NCBI GenBank assembly: GCA_035939575.1
Contig: DASZFS010000536.1
Location: 1 to 64,000, forward strand
Direction: 5' to 3'
Source: DATKHR01 sp035939575
GTDB lineage: Bacteria > Acidobacteriota > Vicinamibacteria > Vicinamibacterales > CAVVIG01
DNA length: 64,000 nt
Shown: positions 1-7,789 of the stretch, in pieces
Layout of the letters: each line of letters begins with the position of its first letter
How positions within the stretch are numbered: the first letter of the stretch is position 1
Program-made: the position numbers and the translations under genes
The notes under the pieces: model-generated
The model's database searches: none
Seen by the model: only the letters and a program-made list of their open reading frames with translations
Told to the model about the DNA's origin: nothing

Positions 1-1
1 T

Positions 2-142
2 GCGACGACCATCTTTCCGCAGATATCGAAGGACGGAAAATTCAAGGCCGTGCATACGCGACACGAGTACACCGAGGTCAGGCTGCCGGGGTTTACGTCG
101 CGGCCGGAGCAGTACTACGGGGAATGCGAGATCACGCGCTGA
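2..142 (+). CDS. C-terminal end of an unidentified protein (partial)
   Basis: An open frame enters from the left edge and ends at a TGA at 140-142, giving the last 46 residues of a protein that ends in GECEITR. The tail is mixed polar and aromatic (RPEQYYGE near the end) with no membrane segment or recognisable motif. It reads in the same direction as the next gene, 66 bases upstream of that gene's likely start. I do not recognise the family, and a chance open frame of this length at the edge cannot be excluded. Confidence 0.4.
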   Translation, partial: ATTIFPQISKDGKFKAVHTRHEYTEVRLPGFTSRPEQYYGECEITR

Positions 143-208
143 TTGAATGGGTCGTGCTGTCGAGGTCTGGTGGTAGCATTCGCCGTTGATTTTGAACTGG
201 GGGATGGA

Positions 209-1903
209 ATGAAAACGAAACTCGCCTTTGCCGTCGCGCTCGTGACGATCACCGGCGCGTGGCTGGCCACGAGTCCCGGACGGGTGTCGGCTCAGACTCC
301 TGCCGCCGCGGCGCTCGCCGGCACCGTCACGTCGCAGGAAGAAGGCAACATGGAGGGCGTGCTGGTGAACGCGCGCGGGGCTGGCGCCAACTTCACCACT
401 ACCGTCGTCACGAACGCACTCGGCAAATACAACTTTCCCGCGGATCACCTCGCGCCCGGGAAGTACACCATCACGATTCGCGCGGCCGGCTACGACCTCA
501 GCGCGCCGACGACCGCGGATGTGACCGCGGGCAAGACCGCGACCGCCGATCTGAAGCTCCAGAAGGCGAAGGATCTGACGTCCCAACTGACGTCGCTCGA
601 GTGGGTGCAGAGTTTTCCGGCGATGCCCGAGGAAAAAGATCTGTTCGTGCATCAGTTGATGAGCTGTGCGTACTGCCACACGTATCAGCGCATCATGAAG
701 TCCAAGCACACCGCCGAGGAATTCCTTCCCGTGATCCAGCGCATGCTGTCGTACTACGCGGACGGCACGGCCGTCAGCGGAGACGGACGCGGCCGCGCCG
801 CACGAATCCAGGAGCCGGGCCGCGAGGCGATGGAAAAAGACCCGAAATGGGGCGTGGTGCCGGGCATCCCGAGGCCCCAGCTTGCGGCGTTCCTGGCCCG
901 TTACAACCTCAGCGGCGGCAAGACGGCGTTCGCGTATGAGCTGAAGACGGGTCCGCGCCCGCGCGGGCAGGCCACGCACGTCATCGTCACGCAGTACGAC
1001 ATGCCGACGCGCGGCACGGTGTCGCACGACATGGACGTCGACTCCAAGGGCGTCGTCTGGTACACGGACGAGAGCGCGCAGATCCTCGGCAAGTTCGAGC
1101 CCAAGACGGCGAAGTTCACCGAGATTCCGATGCCGGCGGTGCCGGCGGGCAACATGCAGGGCACGCGCGACGTCGTGGTCGATCACGACGACAACGTCTG
1201 GTTCCCGATGCGCGTTCCCGGCAACGGTGCCGCTCTGACGAAGTACGAGCCGGCGACCGGCAAGATCACCAGCGTGGAAGGCGCCGGCGGTCAGTTCATC
1301 GCGCTCGGCGGCGACGGCTCGATCTGGGCGGGCAACACCCGCGTCGATCCAAAGACGATGCAGGTGACGGGCAAGTTCAGCTACAACGGCGACTCCAAGC
1401 TGCCGCCCGGCGGCAACAGCGGTTACCACAACGTCGTGGATTCGAAAGGCAATCCGTGGGTGGCGACCTATCGCGGCCCGGGCGGCATCATCGGCATCGA
1501 TGCGCAGACGAAAGAAGTGAAGTGGTTCTCGGTACCGGGGCTGCTGGCGCGCCGCGGCAAGATGGATCCGAAGGACGACAAGTACTGGTTCGCCGAGTAC
1601 CTCGCTGACAAGGTCAGCATGTTCGACGAGCGCACCGGTCAGACGCACCGCTGGGCCGTGCCGCAGTACTCGACGCCCTACACGTCGTCGCTGCCGGACA
1701 AGAATGGCTACGTCTACGCGCCAAGCAATATGTCGGAGCGGATGTACCGGCTCGATCCGAGGACGGGGGATCTCGTGGAGTACTTCATGCCGACCGAGTT
1801 CGACACGAAGAAGATCGCGATCGATCCGACGACGAGCAATGTCGTGCTGTGGATGTCGAACAAGCGAACGGCTCGTATCACGAAGATCGAGCCGCTCGAC
1901 TAA
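209..1903 (+). CDS. Exported Vgb-lyase-like beta-propeller with carboxypeptidase-regulatory domain and CxxCH motif
   Basis: The start at 209 gives a clean Sec signal peptide (MKTKLAFAVALVTITG, cleavage near VSAQ) and has a GGGGGA stretch upstream; an in-frame ATG at 143 would add 22 residues that do not look like a signal. The 564-residue protein has three parts. Residues ~33-118 form a carboxypeptidase-regulatory/CnaB-like beta-sandwich. A c-heme-type motif, C153-A-Y-C-H157, follows in a helical linker. Residues ~250-560 are a repeat-built propeller with the VDSKGVVWYTD and VDHDDNVWFP signatures seen in virginiamycin B lyase/NHL-like proteins. True streptogramin lyase activity is unlikely given the fusion; a periplasmic or outer-membrane redox or binding role is inferred. 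A paralogue of the same architecture lies at 14589-16307. Confidence 0.85.
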   Translation: MKTKLAFAVALVTITGAWLATSPGRVSAQTPAAAALAGTVTSQEEGNMEGVLVNARGAGANFTTTVVTNALGKYNFPADHLAPGKYTITIRAAGYDLSAPTTADVTAGKTATADLKLQKAKDLTSQLTSLEWVQSFPAMPEEKDLFVHQLMSCAYCHTYQRIMKSKHTAEEFLPVIQRMLSYYADGTAVSGDGRGRAARIQEPGREAMEKDPKWGVVPGIPRPQLAAFLARYNLSGGKTAFAYELKTGPRPRGQATHVIVTQYDMPTRGTVSHDMDVDSKGVVWYTDESAQILGKFEPKTAKFTEIPMPAVPAGNMQGTRDVVVDHDDNVWFPMRVPGNGAALTKYEPATGKITSVEGAGGQFIALGGDGSIWAGNTRVDPKTMQVTGKFSYNGDSKLPPGGNSGYHNVVDSKGNPWVATYRGPGGIIGIDAQTKEVKWFSVPGLLARRGKMDPKDDKYWFAEYLADKVSMFDERTGQTHRWAVPQYSTPYTSSLPDKNGYVYAPSNMSERMYRLDPRTGDLVEYFMPTEFDTKKIAIDPTTSNVVLWMSNKRTARITKIEPLD

Positions 1904-1907
1904 CCGG

Positions 1908-1925
1908 TAGAAGTGAGAACTTCTA
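1908..1925. terminator. Short hairpin between convergent genes
   Basis: A perfect 7-bp inverted repeat (TAGAAGT, GAGA loop, ACTTCTA) sits in the 24 bases separating the stop codons of the convergent genes ending at 1903 and 1928. It could weakly terminate both transcripts. There is no U-tract. Its core AAGTGAGAACTT recurs exactly at another convergent junction (61239-61250). Confidence 0.4.
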
Positions 1926-1927
1926 AC

Positions 1928-3505
1928 TCATTTGCGTGGTGGCGGCGGATCTTTCGGCGCCGTCACCCCGGGCCTCACCTGGTCGATGTAAGACTCCAGG
2001 TCGACCTTCCCGATCGAGATCCCGCCCAACGTCCCGACGAAGTCCGCCATGTCCGGACGCGAGAAAAGCGCACCGCCGTAGTAACCCTCGGCCGTGCCGC
2101 GCGGCGTCTGCCCGGGAATGAGCACTTTCTTCCCGTAGACTTCCTCGATCCGGTCCTTCGACTTCGCGTTGAGGTCGGCGCCTTTCGCGAGCAGCCACTT
2201 CACGATCTCGCGGAACCCTGCGGAGGTCGCGATGTGCATCGCGCGGTACCCCTGCTTGTCTTCGGCTTCCAGGTCCGTCCCCAACTGCCACGCGAGATCG
2301 ACGGCCGCGACGCGATCCTGCTCGGACACGACGACCGTGCGATCGATGTTCGGGACCGTCTGGCCGAGCGCGCCCGCCGCCACCATCAACGCCGTGGATC
2401 CATCCGCGGTGCGTGCGAGCGGATCGGCGCCGTAGGCGAGCAGGAGACGCATCATCGGCGCGTCGCCTGACGCGGCGGCGGTGAAGAACGGCGTGCCGCC
2501 GGTGCGCGACCGCGCTTCGAACGCGACGACCGTCATCATCGGCTTGGTGATGCGCGCTTCGAGGTTGGCGCCGTGCGCGATCAGCGACTTGACGAGCGCG
2601 ACGCGCAGATCGGGATCCGGCACGCCGGGGATCGCGCGCCATTCTCCAGGCGCTTCGATGCCTCGATAGGTGACCGGCGTTTCCGCCATGCTCGACGCCC
2701 AATGCAGCGGCGTGTACCCGGCTGCCGGCGCGTAGCCGTCGGGCTGCGCACCGTGATCGAGGAAGTACATCGCCAGCTTCGCGTGGCCGCGAACCGTGGC
2801 GACCAGCAGCGGCGTGCTGCCGTCAGGCGCGTTCTCGTTGATGTCCGCGCCGGCCGCCAGCAGCAACTCACACATCTCCTGACTGTCTTCGCGCGCGGCA
2901 AACATCAGGGGCGTGAAGCCGCTCTTCGAATGTGCGCGCACGTCGGCGCCCGCGGCGATGAGCGCCTTCGAAATCTGGACACGCTGATCCGTCGCCGCCC
3001 ACATCAGCGGCGTCTGTCCCTTCGACGTCTGCGCGACGTTCGGATCGGCGCCGCTGGCAAGGAGCTTCTTCACGGTCTCGAAGCTGCCACTCCGCACGGC
3101 GGTCATCAGGACGGTTTCACCGGACGGCAACTTTGCCTTCGCGTCAGCGCCCGCGGCGACGAGCGCGGCGGTCATCTCGGCGCTGCCGTTCCCCGCCGCG
3201 AGGAACAGGGGGGTGACGCCGTAGTCGTTCGCCGTGTTGACGCCGGCGTGCGCTGCGAGCAGCGCCTTCGCGGCGGTCAGGTCGTTCCAGTGCGCCGCCC
3301 AGTGCAGGGCCGTCGCACCGTCTGCTTGCGTCGCGTTCACGTCGGCGCCCTGTTTCAGGAGGGCCGCGACGGCCGCCGAGTCGCGCTTCTCCGCGGCGTC
3401 CACGAGACGTGTGTCGGCGGCGAACGCCGGCGTCGGGCTGGTAAGGCTCATCAGGCTGGCGCAGGCGAGCGCGGCCCCGACGGACGTCATCAATTTGGCA
3501 CGCAT
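1928..3505 (-). CDS. Exported ankyrin-repeat protein
   Basis: This is a 525-residue protein with a signal peptide (MRAKLMTSVGAALACASLMS, cleavage near AFA-AD). I chose 3505 because GGGGAT lies 6 bases upstream; ATGs at 3511 and 3532 are also in frame. After the signal come about 12 ankyrin repeats with the usual pattern (DGATALHWAAHWND, SKGQTPLMWAATD, SGFTPLMFAARE), running almost to the C-terminus. A degenerate tail ends in PKDPPPPRK. Such proteins act as protein-protein interaction scaffolds; being exported, this one would work in the periplasm. It is divergent from the DUF1592/DUF1552 pair starting at 3646, and similar ankyrin proteins accompany the other two copies of that pair, so a shared function is inferred. 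Confidence 0.9.
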   Translation of the reverse strand: MRAKLMTSVGAALACASLMSLTSPTPAFAADTRLVDAAEKRDSAAVAALLKQGADVNATQADGATALHWAAHWNDLTAAKALLAAHAGVNTANDYGVTPLFLAAGNGSAEMTAALVAAGADAKAKLPSGETVLMTAVRSGSFETVKKLLASGADPNVAQTSKGQTPLMWAATDQRVQISKALIAAGADVRAHSKSGFTPLMFAAREDSQEMCELLLAAGADINENAPDGSTPLLVATVRGHAKLAMYFLDHGAQPDGYAPAAGYTPLHWASSMAETPVTYRGIEAPGEWRAIPGVPDPDLRVALVKSLIAHGANLEARITKPMMTVVAFEARSRTGGTPFFTAAASGDAPMMRLLLAYGADPLARTADGSTALMVAAGALGQTVPNIDRTVVVSEQDRVAAVDLAWQLGTDLEAEDKQGYRAMHIATSAGFREIVKWLLAKGADLNAKSKDRIEEVYGKKVLIPGQTPRGTAEGYYGGALFSRPDMADFVGTLGGISIGKVDLESYIDQVRPGVTAPKDPPPPRK

Positions 3506-3601
3506 GGGCATCCCCGAAATGTGGTCTGACATTCGTGTAGCACGGCCTGGAAACGCCTATTCCCCATGGCGCGAACGGCTCGATTCGCGTCACTCCTGGG
3601 A

Positions 3602-3615
3602 TATCATTGATGATA
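3602..3615. promoter_or_regulatory. Inverted repeat in a divergent promoter region
   Basis: TATCAT and ATGATA arms separated by TG lie between the divergent ankyrin gene and the DUF1592 gene, 31 bases before the ATG at 3646. It could be an operator or part of an extended -10 region (GATACT follows). No regulator can be assigned from the window. A related TAATATCATC stretch precedes the paralogous gene at 7790. Confidence 0.3.
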
Positions 3616-3645
3616 CTAGGTTCTATCGGAACGGAGTCCTCTTCC

Positions 3646-6111
3646 ATGCGTCGTGCCTGTACCATCAGCGGGCTGGTTTTCGTCGGTGCCGTGCTCGTGG
3701 CGCAGAGCTCTCTGTTCGCGACGCGGGCCTTGCAGGGTGGCGCCGTGCCCGCAACGCCGCAGGCTCAACCTGCTGCCGCGCCGAGTCAGCCGGCCGCAGC
3801 GCCGGACGCCATCCGCGGCGTGCTCACAACCTACTGCGTCGGCTGCCACAACGCGCGGCTCAAGTCGGGCGAGCTCGCGCTCGATGCCATCGACACCGCC
3901 GACCTGATGTCGAACGCGGAGACCTGGGAAAAGGTCATCAGGAAGTTTCGCGTGAACGCCATGCCGCCGACTGGGCGGCGGCGGCCTGACGCGGCGGGGC
4001 ACGACGCGTTCCTCGCGGCCGTCGAAACGACGCTCGATCGCCAGCATCTGGCCGCGCCCAACCCTGGCCGCATTCCGATTCACCGCCTGAACCGCCTGCA
4101 GTACACGAACGCGATTCGCGACCTGTTCGGTCTGGAGATCGATGGCCACACGATGCTGCCGGCGGACGACACGGGCTACGGATTCGACAATATCGGCGAC
4201 GTCCTGACGGTCTCGCCCGGCCTGCTCGATCGCTATCTCCTCGCCGCGACCAAGATCAGCCGGCTCGTCGTCGGCGATCCGACGATGCGTGCGACGCAGA
4301 CGACGTACAACCTGCCGTACCTCGCGCTCGGTCAGGAAGACCGGATGAGCGAAGACCTGCCGTTCGGCTCGCGCGGCGGCGCCGCCATCCGTCACTACTT
4401 CCCGCTCGACGGCGAGTACAGCGTCAAGCTCGCGCTGCAGCGCAGCGACCTCGCGGACGGCTGGGTGGTGCGCGGCCTCTCGGTTGCCAACCAGATCGAC
4501 GTGCGCCTCGACCGGCAGCGACTGAAAGTGTTCACGGTGGGCGGACCCGGCACGAAGCAGGCGGCAGCCGGCTTCAGTCAGGACGAGGCGCCCGATGCCG
4601 ATCTCGAGGTCCACTTCGTCGCGAAAGCGGGCGTGCACGTCGTTGGCATCTCGTTGACGCAGGATCGTTGGGACACCGAGGGGATAGGCCTGTCGCGCCT
4701 CCCGCTGACGAACGACGCCTATTCGCGGGGCCGCAACACGACGCCTGGGACCGGGCGCATCGACATGGGGATCGATCACGTCGAGGTGAGCGGTCCCTTC
4801 GGCAGCCTGGCATCGACCGATGGCGCGGTCCATCGCCGGTTGTTCGTGTGCCAGCCGGCCGGGCCGGGTGACGAGGAGCCGTGCGCCAGGCGCATTCTCT
4901 CGACCCTGGCGCGCCGCGCGTACCGACGGCCGGTAACGGACGCCGAAGTGGCGATGCTGGTGGGCTTCTACCGCCAGGGGCGCGATGGGGGCACGTTCGA
5001 GTCCGGCGTCGAGACCGCCGTCTCCCGGCTGCTCGTCGATATGAACTTCCTGTTCCGGATGGAGCGCGACCCGGAAGGCGTGGCCCCCGGCGCGTCGTAC
5101 CGCATCAGCGATCTCGAGCTGGCCTCGCGGCTGTCGTTCTTCCTGTGGAGCAGCATTCCCGACGACGAACTGCTGACCGTCGCAGCGCAGGGCAAGCTCA
5201 AGGATCCGGCGATCCTCGAGCAGCAGGTGCGGCGGATGCTCAGGGACGATCGCGCGCGCGTGTTGCCCGAGAGTTTCTTCGGCCAATGGCTGACGATCAA
5301 GAACCTCGTCAACTCGCGTCCTGATGCGAAGGTGTTCCCGGAATTCGACGAGAACCTTCGCGACGCGTTCATCGAAGAGACGCGCCTCTTTCTGAACAGC
5401 CAGTTGAGCGACGATCGTCCCGCCACCGAACTGCTCACGGCGAACTACAGCTTCGTGAACGAGCGTCTCGCCCGCCACTACGGGATTCCGAACGTCGTCG
5501 GCAGCCACTTCCGGCGCGTCAATCTGCCGGACCCGTCGCGCGCGGGGCTGCTCGGCCAGGGCAGCATCCTGATGGTGACGGCCTACAACGATCGCACATC
5601 GGTCGTGCAGCGCGGCAAGTGGATCATGGACAACGTCCTCGGCATCTCGCCGCCACCGCCGCCGCCCGACGTCCCGACGTTCGACAAGATCGAAGTGAAG
5701 GGCTCCATCCGTCAGAAGATGGAGATTCACCGCAAGGCCGCGAGCTGCGCGGTCTGCCATTCGCAGATCGACCCGCTGGGGTTCGCGCTCGAAAACTTCG
5801 ACGGCGTGGGGAAGTTCAGAACCAGCGACACGAACGCGCCAGTCGACGCGTCGGGGGTCTGGGCCGACGGCACGAAGTTCAACGGGCCGGCGGAATTCCG
5901 CAAGGTGCTCCTGTCGCACCAGGATGCGTTCCTGGCGACGATGACCGAAAAGTTGATGACCTACGCGTTGGGACGTGGCGTCGAAACCTACGATATGCCC
6001 TCGGTGCGCCGCGTCATTCATGACGCCGAGCCCACCGACTATCGCTGGTCGTCGCTGATTATCGGAATCGTGAAGAGCACGCCGTTTCAGATGAGGAGAG
6101 CGCAGTCATGA
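3646..6111 (+). CDS. DUF1592-family periplasmic cytochrome-like protein, copy A
   Basis: The start at 3646 has GGAG nine bases upstream and gives a signal or anchor segment (RRACTISGLVFVGAVLVA); an upstream ATG at 3607 lacks support. The 821-residue protein follows the order known for this family: an N-terminal c-heme motif C64-V-G-C-H; a DUF1587-like segment (HRLNRLQYTNAIRDLFGLEID); a divergent beta-rich middle; DUF1595 (LARRAYRRPVTDAEV); DUF1592 (ASRLSFFLWSSIPDDELL); DUF1588 with a second heme motif C701-A-V-C-H and IDPLGFALENFDGVG; and DUF1585 at the end (MTYALGRGVETYDMPSVR). The family is abundant in Planctomycetes and Acidobacteria and its substrate is unknown. The stop overlaps the DUF1552 start (ATGA), so the two are probably translationally coupled. 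Confidence 0.92.
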   Translation: MRRACTISGLVFVGAVLVAQSSLFATRALQGGAVPATPQAQPAAAPSQPAAAPDAIRGVLTTYCVGCHNARLKSGELALDAIDTADLMSNAETWEKVIRKFRVNAMPPTGRRRPDAAGHDAFLAAVETTLDRQHLAAPNPGRIPIHRLNRLQYTNAIRDLFGLEIDGHTMLPADDTGYGFDNIGDVLTVSPGLLDRYLLAATKISRLVVGDPTMRATQTTYNLPYLALGQEDRMSEDLPFGSRGGAAIRHYFPLDGEYSVKLALQRSDLADGWVVRGLSVANQIDVRLDRQRLKVFTVGGPGTKQAAAGFSQDEAPDADLEVHFVAKAGVHVVGISLTQDRWDTEGIGLSRLPLTNDAYSRGRNTTPGTGRIDMGIDHVEVSGPFGSLASTDGAVHRRLFVCQPAGPGDEEPCARRILSTLARRAYRRPVTDAEVAMLVGFYRQGRDGGTFESGVETAVSRLLVDMNFLFRMERDPEGVAPGASYRISDLELASRLSFFLWSSIPDDELLTVAAQGKLKDPAILEQQVRRMLRDDRARVLPESFFGQWLTIKNLVNSRPDAKVFPEFDENLRDAFIEETRLFLNSQLSDDRPATELLTANYSFVNERLARHYGIPNVVGSHFRRVNLPDPSRAGLLGQGSILMVTAYNDRTSVVQRGKWIMDNVLGISPPPPPPDVPTFDKIEVKGSIRQKMEIHRKAASCAVCHSQIDPLGFALENFDGVGKFRTSDTNAPVDASGVWADGTKFNGPAEFRKVLLSHQDAFLATMTEKLMTYALGRGVETYDMPSVRRVIHDAEPTDYRWSSLIIGIVKSTPFQMRRAQS

Positions 6112-7451
6112 TCGTTACGAAGAAGCACTTGTCGCGCCGCACGATTCTGCGAGGGATGGGTGCGTCGCTCGCTTTACCGTTGCTCGACGGCATGCTCCCC
6201 GCGTTCATGCCGCGCGCCTTCGCCGCCGCCGCACCGATCAAACGGTTCGGCGCGATTTACGTCGGCATGGGCATGAACATGAACACCTGGATGCAGCCGG
6301 CGGAAGGCCCGCTCCAGATGAACCCGATTCTTCAGCCGCTCGAGCCGCTGCGCGATCGGACGATCGTGCTGGCCGGCCTGGACAGCCGTCAGGCGAGGTC
6401 GGCCGACTCCGGCCAGCATCCGCGCGCGCAATCGTCGTGGCTGACCGGCTGCCGCGCCAAGAAGACCGACGGTCCGGACATTCAGCTGGGCGTCTCGCTC
6501 GATCAGATCGTCGCGCGGGAGTACGCCAAGCAGACGCAGCTCGGATCGCTCGAACTGACGCTCGACCCGACCGACCTGGCGGGAAACTGCGCGTACGGAT
6601 TCAGCTGCGCGTACAACAACACCGTCGCGTGGCGCACGCCGACGACGCCGTTGCCGATGGAGAACAATCCGCGCAACGTGTTCGAGCGGCTCTTCGGCGC
6701 GAGCGACACGACCGATCCGACAGTGCGGCGCCGTCAGCTCAAGCAGGACGCGAGCATCCTCGATTCCGTTACGCAGGAGATCGGTGGATTCCAGAAGGGG
6801 CTCGGCCCGGTCGACCGCCGCAAGCTGGCGGAGTACCTGGACGCCGTGCGCGACGTCGAGCGCCGCATTCAGAAGGCCGAAGAGCAGTCGACGAAGGAGA
6901 TGCCGGTCATCGCGCAGCCGGTCGGTATTCCGACCAACTTCGAGGAACACGCGAAGCTGATGTTCGATCTCGCGCTATTGTCGTTCCAGACCGATCTCAC
7001 CCGGGTCTTCACCTACGTGATGGTGCGCGAATCGAGCATCCGGTCCTACCCGGAGATCGGCGTCCCCGATTCGCATCACCCTCTCTCGCACCACCAGAAC
7101 AATCCCGAGAAGCTCGCCAAGCTGGCGAAGCTGAATGCGTTCCACGTCCAGCAGTTCGCGTACTTCATCGAAAAGCTGACGGCGACGCGTGAGGGCGACG
7201 GTACGCTGCTCGACAACACGATGATGCTGTATGGGTCGGGGATGAGCGACAGCAACCTGCACATCCCGGACAACGTGCCGACAGTGCTCGTGTCGGGCAA
7301 GGCGTACGGCATTCAGGGCAACCGGTATCTGCAGTACCCGGGCGGGACGCCGCTCGCCAACCTGCAGCTGACGATGCTCGACAAGATGGGCTTCGGCGAC
7401 GATCACTTCGGCGACAGCAACGGCGAGCTGGCGAGACTGACGGGCGTCTAG
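6108..7451 (+). CDS. DUF1552 protein with Tat signal, copy A
   Basis: This 447-residue protein begins with a twin-arginine-type leader (SRRTILRGMGASLALPLLDG, then a hydrophobic stretch to AFAAAAP), so it is probably exported folded by Tat. The body is the DUF1552 family, whose fold resembles alkaline phosphatase/sulfatase-like (DUF1501-related) proteins. Conserved segments include GMGMNMNTW near the start, EYLDAVRDVERRIQKAEEQ, and a His-rich PDSHHPLSHHQNNPEK. It overlaps the preceding DUF1592 gene by four bases. DUF1592 and DUF1552 genes are habitually adjacent, suggesting one complex or pathway. The catalytic function is unknown. Confidence 0.9.
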   Translation: MIVTKKHLSRRTILRGMGASLALPLLDGMLPAFMPRAFAAAAPIKRFGAIYVGMGMNMNTWMQPAEGPLQMNPILQPLEPLRDRTIVLAGLDSRQARSADSGQHPRAQSSWLTGCRAKKTDGPDIQLGVSLDQIVAREYAKQTQLGSLELTLDPTDLAGNCAYGFSCAYNNTVAWRTPTTPLPMENNPRNVFERLFGASDTTDPTVRRRQLKQDASILDSVTQEIGGFQKGLGPVDRRKLAEYLDAVRDVERRIQKAEEQSTKEMPVIAQPVGIPTNFEEHAKLMFDLALLSFQTDLTRVFTYVMVRESSIRSYPEIGVPDSHHPLSHHQNNPEKLAKLAKLNAFHVQQFAYFIEKLTATREGDGTLLDNTMMLYGSGMSDSNLHIPDNVPTVLVSGKAYGIQGNRYLQYPGGTPLANLQLTMLDKMGFGDDHFGDSNGELARLTGV

Positions 7452-7464
7452 CCGGCCGTCGGGG

Positions 7465-7641
7465 GTGCCGCCGCTGATTGGCAGACTCGTGGCGGGCGTT
7501 GCGGTGGCCGTGGTGGCCGCGTGGCTGATGGCGGTTCCACGCGTTGCCGGCGTCGAGACCTGGAAGTGGGTGCTCGGCGTGATCGGGCTCGCGCTGTTCC
7601 TGGTCGGCGGCGTGCAGGGGCGTCAGGACCGTCCTCTCTAA
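7465..7641 (+). CDS. Small two-helix membrane protein
   Basis: This is a 58-codon reading frame with a GTG start inside a GGGGG run. The product is strongly hydrophobic in two blocks (LVAGVAVAVVAAWLMAV, then WVLGVIGLALFLVGGV) separated by a short polar turn (GVETWK) and ending QGRQDRPL. Periodic hydrophobic segments with an arginine-rich tail are typical of small inner-membrane proteins. It lies 13 bases after the DUF1552 stop, in the same direction. No family is recognised. Without homologues it could be chance, but the composition argues for a real gene. Confidence 0.45.
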   Translation: MPPLIGRLVAGVAVAVVAAWLMAVPRVAGVETWKWVLGVIGLALFLVGGVQGRQDRPL

Positions 7642-7789
7642 CGTCCCTCAGGGCCGGGTCAGCAGTTCGGGCCGGCGTGACGCACGGGAATATCGCCCGG
7701 GCGGCGCGAAGGTCAAGCGCGTTTCAATGGATCGCCGGGCCCTGCGTGGGGCGTAATATCATCGAAGTGAGCCGGGAGGATTTGCGCGC

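Noticed and set aside
3616..6021. Long minus-strand frame (801 codons) opposite the DUF1592 gene; similar long antisense frames opposite other genes (e.g. 11675-13138, 35950-37851)
   Set aside because: Arginine/valine-rich low-information products that mirror GC-rich codons of the real genes; no motifs or signals.
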